From NCBI GenBank assembly GCA_050115015.1, contig JASFRI010000057.1:1-14975 (forward strand): DNA of 14,975 nucleotides. The letters are read 5' to 3'. This DNA comes from JASFRI01 sp050115015 (lineage in GTDB: Bacteria > Acidobacteriota > Polarisedimenticolia > CBDVAL01). The position numbers and the translations under genes are program-made. The notes beneath the pieces were generated by a model. The model was not told the origin of the DNA. It worked only from the letters and a program-made list of their open reading frames with translations, and ran no database searches. This document shows positions 12,542 to 14,975 of the stretch, one piece after another (the first letter of the stretch is position 1; each line of letters starts with the position of its first letter).

Positions 12542-13909
12542 GTGAAGGTCCGGACGTTCCTCATCCTGGTGGCGGGCTTCGTCGGCGTGACCGCGCTGGC
12601 GGTGCTCGCGCTGAACAACCTGCCCGTCCTGGAGCAGCCGTTCCAGGTGTCCACGGACGTCTCCGTTCCGGTCTACGACATCCTCGTCCTCGTCTTCCTG
12701 CTGGGCCTCAGCCTCTCCGTCCTGATCGGGCTGCTGCAGGACTCGCGCTCGGTCTACGAGCGGGTGCAGCAGTGGTGGGGAGCCCGCACCCGGCGGACCC
12801 GAGAGCGCCGCTATCGGGAGGGGATGGAGGCACTGCTGGGCGGTGACGACGAGCGCGCCCTCGCCGCCTTCGACGAGGTGCTGGCCCAGGAGGCGAGTCA
12901 CTTCAACGCCCTGGTGGTCTCCGGCGACGCCCTGCGCTCCCTGAAACGCTACGAGGAGGCGGTCGAGCGGCACCGGAAGGCCCGCCGGCTGCGGCCGGAG
13001 GATCTCCGCCCTCTCTATTCCCTCGCCAGCGATTACGAGGAGTCCCGCCAGCTCTCCCGGGCGCGCGTGGCCCTGAACAAGATCGTGGAGCTGGAGCCGA
13101 GGAAGTCGGTGGCCGCCCTGCGCCGGATCCGCAAGATCGACATGAAGGAGGGCGACTGGGAGGCCGCCCTGGCGCGACAGGAGAAGATCGAGTCCCTCAT
13201 CGAGAAGACGCCGTACAAGGTGGAGGCGGAGGCACGCTACGGGAGAGGCATCCGCTACCAGATCGCCTGTTCCCAGGTGGAGGCGGGGCAGACCCGCGAG
13301 GCGATCGCCGGTTTCCGGCGAATCCTGAAGGGAGCCCCGGACTTCGTCCCCGCCCGGCTCGCGATGGGCGAGGCGCAATTGCGGGAGGGAGACGAGGATG
13401 CCGCGGTGGAGACCTGGATCGAGGGCTTCCGGGTCACCCGATCTCCCATCTTCCTCACGCGGCTCGAGGACCATTTCCTGGAGATCGAGGACCCCCAGAT
13501 CGCCATCGATACGTTCCGCACGCTCATCGGCGGATCCCGCGACGACGCGCTGCCGCGCTTTTTCCTGGCGCGCCTCTTCCTGCGCCTGGAGATGATCGAC
13601 GAGGCCCACCGGGAGTTCGAGGGTCTGCGGGGCCGGGTCTCGAAGTCCCCCATGCTCCACTACTACCTCGGCCGCGCCCTGGCCCGCCGCCATGAGTACG
13701 CCGCGGCCGCCGAGGAGTACGAGCTGGCGTTGCAGGAGGTGGAGCTCCTCGGCTTCCCCTATGTCTGCTCGGTGTGCGCCGCGAAGCACCGGCACTGGAT
13801 TGACCGCTGCACGACCTGTGGGGAGTGGAACAGCGTGGAGCTCGACCTGCAGGAGGGAAAATCCAGCGAGGACCTCCCCGTACCCTCGACGCCAGTCTAC
13901 TCCGTCTAG
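12542..13909 (+). CDS. LapA-LapB fusion-like membrane TPR protein with C-terminal rubredoxin-type zinc site
   Basis: The protein has 455 residues from GTG 12542, chosen because GGAG stands 5 nt upstream (12533-12536). A longer open frame to 12464 has no such site. Residues 4-27 and 46-65 are two hydrophobic segments (RTFLILVAGFVGVTALAVLA, LVLVFLLGLSLSVLIGLL) laid out as in LapA/YciS (DUF1049) proteins. Residues 92-400 are TPR-type helical repeats. The end has C409-x2-C412 and C423-x2-C426 in a rubredoxin-like knuckle, as in LapB/YciM. LapB docks at the inner membrane and, with FtsH, controls LpxC and so lipopolysaccharide supply. In enterobacteria LapA and LapB are separate proteins with one and two extra segments respectively. 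Here both parts are in one chain. LPS control is inferred from family. Confidence 0.85.
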   Translation: MKVRTFLILVAGFVGVTALAVLALNNLPVLEQPFQVSTDVSVPVYDILVLVFLLGLSLSVLIGLLQDSRSVYERVQQWWGARTRRTRERRYREGMEALLGGDDERALAAFDEVLAQEASHFNALVVSGDALRSLKRYEEAVERHRKARRLRPEDLRPLYSLASDYEESRQLSRARVALNKIVELEPRKSVAALRRIRKIDMKEGDWEAALARQEKIESLIEKTPYKVEAEARYGRGIRYQIACSQVEAGQTREAIAGFRRILKGAPDFVPARLAMGEAQLREGDEDAAVETWIEGFRVTRSPIFLTRLEDHFLEIEDPQIAIDTFRTLIGGSRDDALPRFFLARLFLRLEMIDEAHREFEGLRGRVSKSPMLHYYLGRALARRHEYAAAAEEYELALQEVELLGFPYVCSVCAAKHRHWIDRCTTCGEWNSVELDLQEGKSSEDLPVPSTPVYSV

Positions 13910-13923
13910 GCCAAGCTGTCGGG

Positions 13924-13952
13924 TTGTGCCGCCGGGACCCCATGACTAGGAT
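13924..13952 (+). promoter_or_regulatory. Possible comF promoter
   Basis: TTGTGC (13924-13929), 17-bp spacer, TAGGAT (13947-13952). The matches are 3/6 and 4/6 of consensus. It lies in the 87-nt gap between the TPR gene and comF, and no better candidate is visible there. No terminator is seen in this gap. Confidence 0.35.
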
Positions 13953-13996
13953 GGACGTGGTCCCTCCCCCACCCCTGCGTCGCGTTCCGCCGCGGC

Positions 13997-14758
13997 ATGC
14001 GCCCGGTCACCGAAGACCTCCTGTCGGCGCTGTTCCCGTCCGCCTGCGCCGCCTGCGGGGCATACCCCGAGAGACCGCTCGAGCGCGGTGTCTGCCTGCG
14101 CTGCTGGTCGGACGTCGAGTACTGCACGCAGCCCGCCTGTCCTGACTGCGGGGCCGCGCACGCGGACCCCCTCGACTGGACGCAGGACGATGTCCCCTGC
14201 GGCGCCTGCTCGCTGCGATCCCCGCCCTTCGACGCGGGGTTGTCGATGGGCTGGTACCGCGGGCCGCTCCGGGAGATGCTCCGCGCGCTGAAGTTCCGGA
14301 GGCGTCCCGACCTGGCGGCACCGCTCGCCCGGAGAGCCCACGCATTCCTCCGTCCGCGACGCGGGCTGCTGGAAGGCCTGGACCTGATCGTCCCGGTGCC
14401 CCTGCCGCTCCTCCGCCGGCTGCACCGCGGCTACAACCAGTCCGCGGAGCTGGCGAGCCACCTGGCCGCACGGATGCGACTTCCCGTGCGGCGCCGAGCC
14501 CTCCGGCGGCGCGCCGCCAGCCCGCCCCAGGCCCGCCTTCCCGCGGCGGGCCGCGAGGCCAATGCGCGCCGGAGCTTCCGGGCCCGCGCCCGGCTCGACG
14601 GCCAAGCGGTCCTGCTACTCGACGACGTCTGGACCACCGGGGCGACGATGAGGGCCTGCGCCCGGGCACTCCGCGAGGCCGGCGCCGGACGCATCGTGGC
14701 CTTCAGCCTGGCGCGGACCCCCGCGGACTTTGACGGATCCGCGGAACCAAGTCTATAA
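13997..14758 (+). CDS. ComF family phosphoribosyltransferase-like protein
   Basis: The protein has 253 residues. A zinc-ribbon N-terminus uses C17, C20, C33 and C36, with further cysteine pairs C48/C51 and C68/C71. The MGWYRGPLREMLRALKFRRRPDLA block (84-107) and VPVPLPLLRRLHRGYNQSAELA (132-153) are the ComF signature. The PRPP-binding loop LLLDDVWTTGATM (207-219) is intact. ComF (GntX in E. coli) proteins are needed for uptake of transforming DNA in naturally competent bacteria and for use of DNA as nutrient in others. The enzymatic substrate is not known. No strong Shine-Dalgarno is seen before ATG 13997. The TAA stop is inside the -10 box of the next promoter. Confidence 0.93.
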   Translation: MRPVTEDLLSALFPSACAACGAYPERPLERGVCLRCWSDVEYCTQPACPDCGAAHADPLDWTQDDVPCGACSLRSPPFDAGLSMGWYRGPLREMLRALKFRRRPDLAAPLARRAHAFLRPRRGLLEGLDLIVPVPLPLLRRLHRGYNQSAELASHLAARMRLPVRRRALRRRAASPPQARLPAAGREANARRSFRARARLDGQAVLLLDDVWTTGATMRACARALREAGAGRIVAFSLARTPADFDGSAEPSL

Positions 14759-14759
14759 T
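14730..14759 (+). promoter_or_regulatory. Strong promoter for the exported protein gene
   Basis: TTGACG (14730-14735), 18-bp spacer, perfect TATAAT (14754-14759). The comF stop TAA (14756-14758) falls inside TATAAT. The start is expected near 14766, some 40 nt before ATG 14806. Confidence 0.75.
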
Positions 14760-14805
14760 CCGGGTTTGCTCGTAAACCGCTGAAACGCTGGAGGTCAGGA
14801 CAACC

Positions 14806-14975
14806 ATGCGCGTGCCGGACCGCTCCACCGCCCTCTTCCTTCTCGCGGCACTGCCGGCGAGTGCGCCGGCGCTCGCCTCCCTCGAGGCCCGGATCGACGT
14901 CAAGGGACGTTACTACCGGGTCGGGGAACCCGTGGAGGTCCGCGTGACCCTCGAAAACGCCGGGGACGAACCGGT
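14806..14975 (+). CDS. Exported protein of unknown function, N-terminal fragment (runs off the window)
   Basis: Only 56 codons are visible, continuing past the edge. GGAGG at 14790-14794 and AGGA at 14797-14800 precede ATG 14806. A short charged n-region (MRVPDR) leads to a hydrophobic core (LFLLAALPASAPALA), with an ALA-S cleavage site near residue 24: a Sec signal peptide. The mature start, LEARIDVKGRYYRVGEPVEVRVTLEN, has alternating hydrophobic residues of a beta-sandwich (Ig- or BsuPI-like) domain. The family cannot be named from so little. It is outside the preceding unit and has its own strong promoter. Confidence 0.8.
   Translation, partial: MRVPDRSTALFLLAALPASAPALASLEARIDVKGRYYRVGEPVEVRVTLENAGDEP

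Overview
The window is a GC-rich (roughly 70 %), gene-dense stretch of a bacterial chromosome made almost entirely of housekeeping genes. Three features point to a diderm bacterium: a LapA/LapB-like envelope protein, a tightly conserved MglA/MglB pair in the dnaX-recR neighbourhood, and a large SRP RNA that keeps an Alu domain. Myxococcota, Desulfobacterota or Acidobacteriota-type lineages fit this combination. That placement is an inference from gene content, not a phylogenetic result.

Region 1 (1-3122, minus strand) reads, in transcription order, a 57-residue ribbon-helix-helix-like protein, an RpoD/SigA-family sigma factor and the termination factor Rho, which is cut by the window edge. 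The sigma gene has a leader of almost 290 nt with three inverted repeats, one of which looks like an intrinsic terminator or attenuator. Region 2 (3123-3919) is a divergent intergenic block with back-to-back promoters, tRNA-Ser(GGA) with an encoded CCA, and the SRP RNA.

Region 3 (3920-6483, plus) is the replication and repair set dnaX - ybaB/ebfC - recR, with touching or overlapping ends. Region 4 (6484-6974) is the only long gene-free stretch after dnaX. It holds a MITE-like element flanked by TA with 25-28 bp terminal inverted repeats, whose left boundary coincides with the recR stop codon. It also holds a second palindromic repeat, then a promoter and leader stem for mglB. Region 5 (6975-8137) is mglB-mglA, the polarity switch of a Ras-like GTPase and its roadblock-domain partner.

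Region 6 (8134-12426) is a ribosome-assembly and NAD run: rplU, rpmA, obg, nadD, rsfS, a degenerate sigma54-activator-like AAA+ protein, and rlmH. A strong promoter for it overlaps the mglA stop codon. A 19-codon ORF is wedged between nadD and rsfS by ATGA and TTGA overlaps. Region 7 (12445-14975) has three genes, each with its own promoter candidate: a LapA-LapB fusion-like membrane TPR/rubredoxin protein, a ComF-family phosphoribosyltransferase, and the start of an exported protein of unknown function.

No CRISPR array, prophage, toxin system, transposase or defence locus is visible. The most unusual items are the MITE-like element, the AAA+ regulator with altered Walker B and GAFTGA motifs, the micro-ORF coupling nadD to rsfS, and the LapA-LapB-like fusion.
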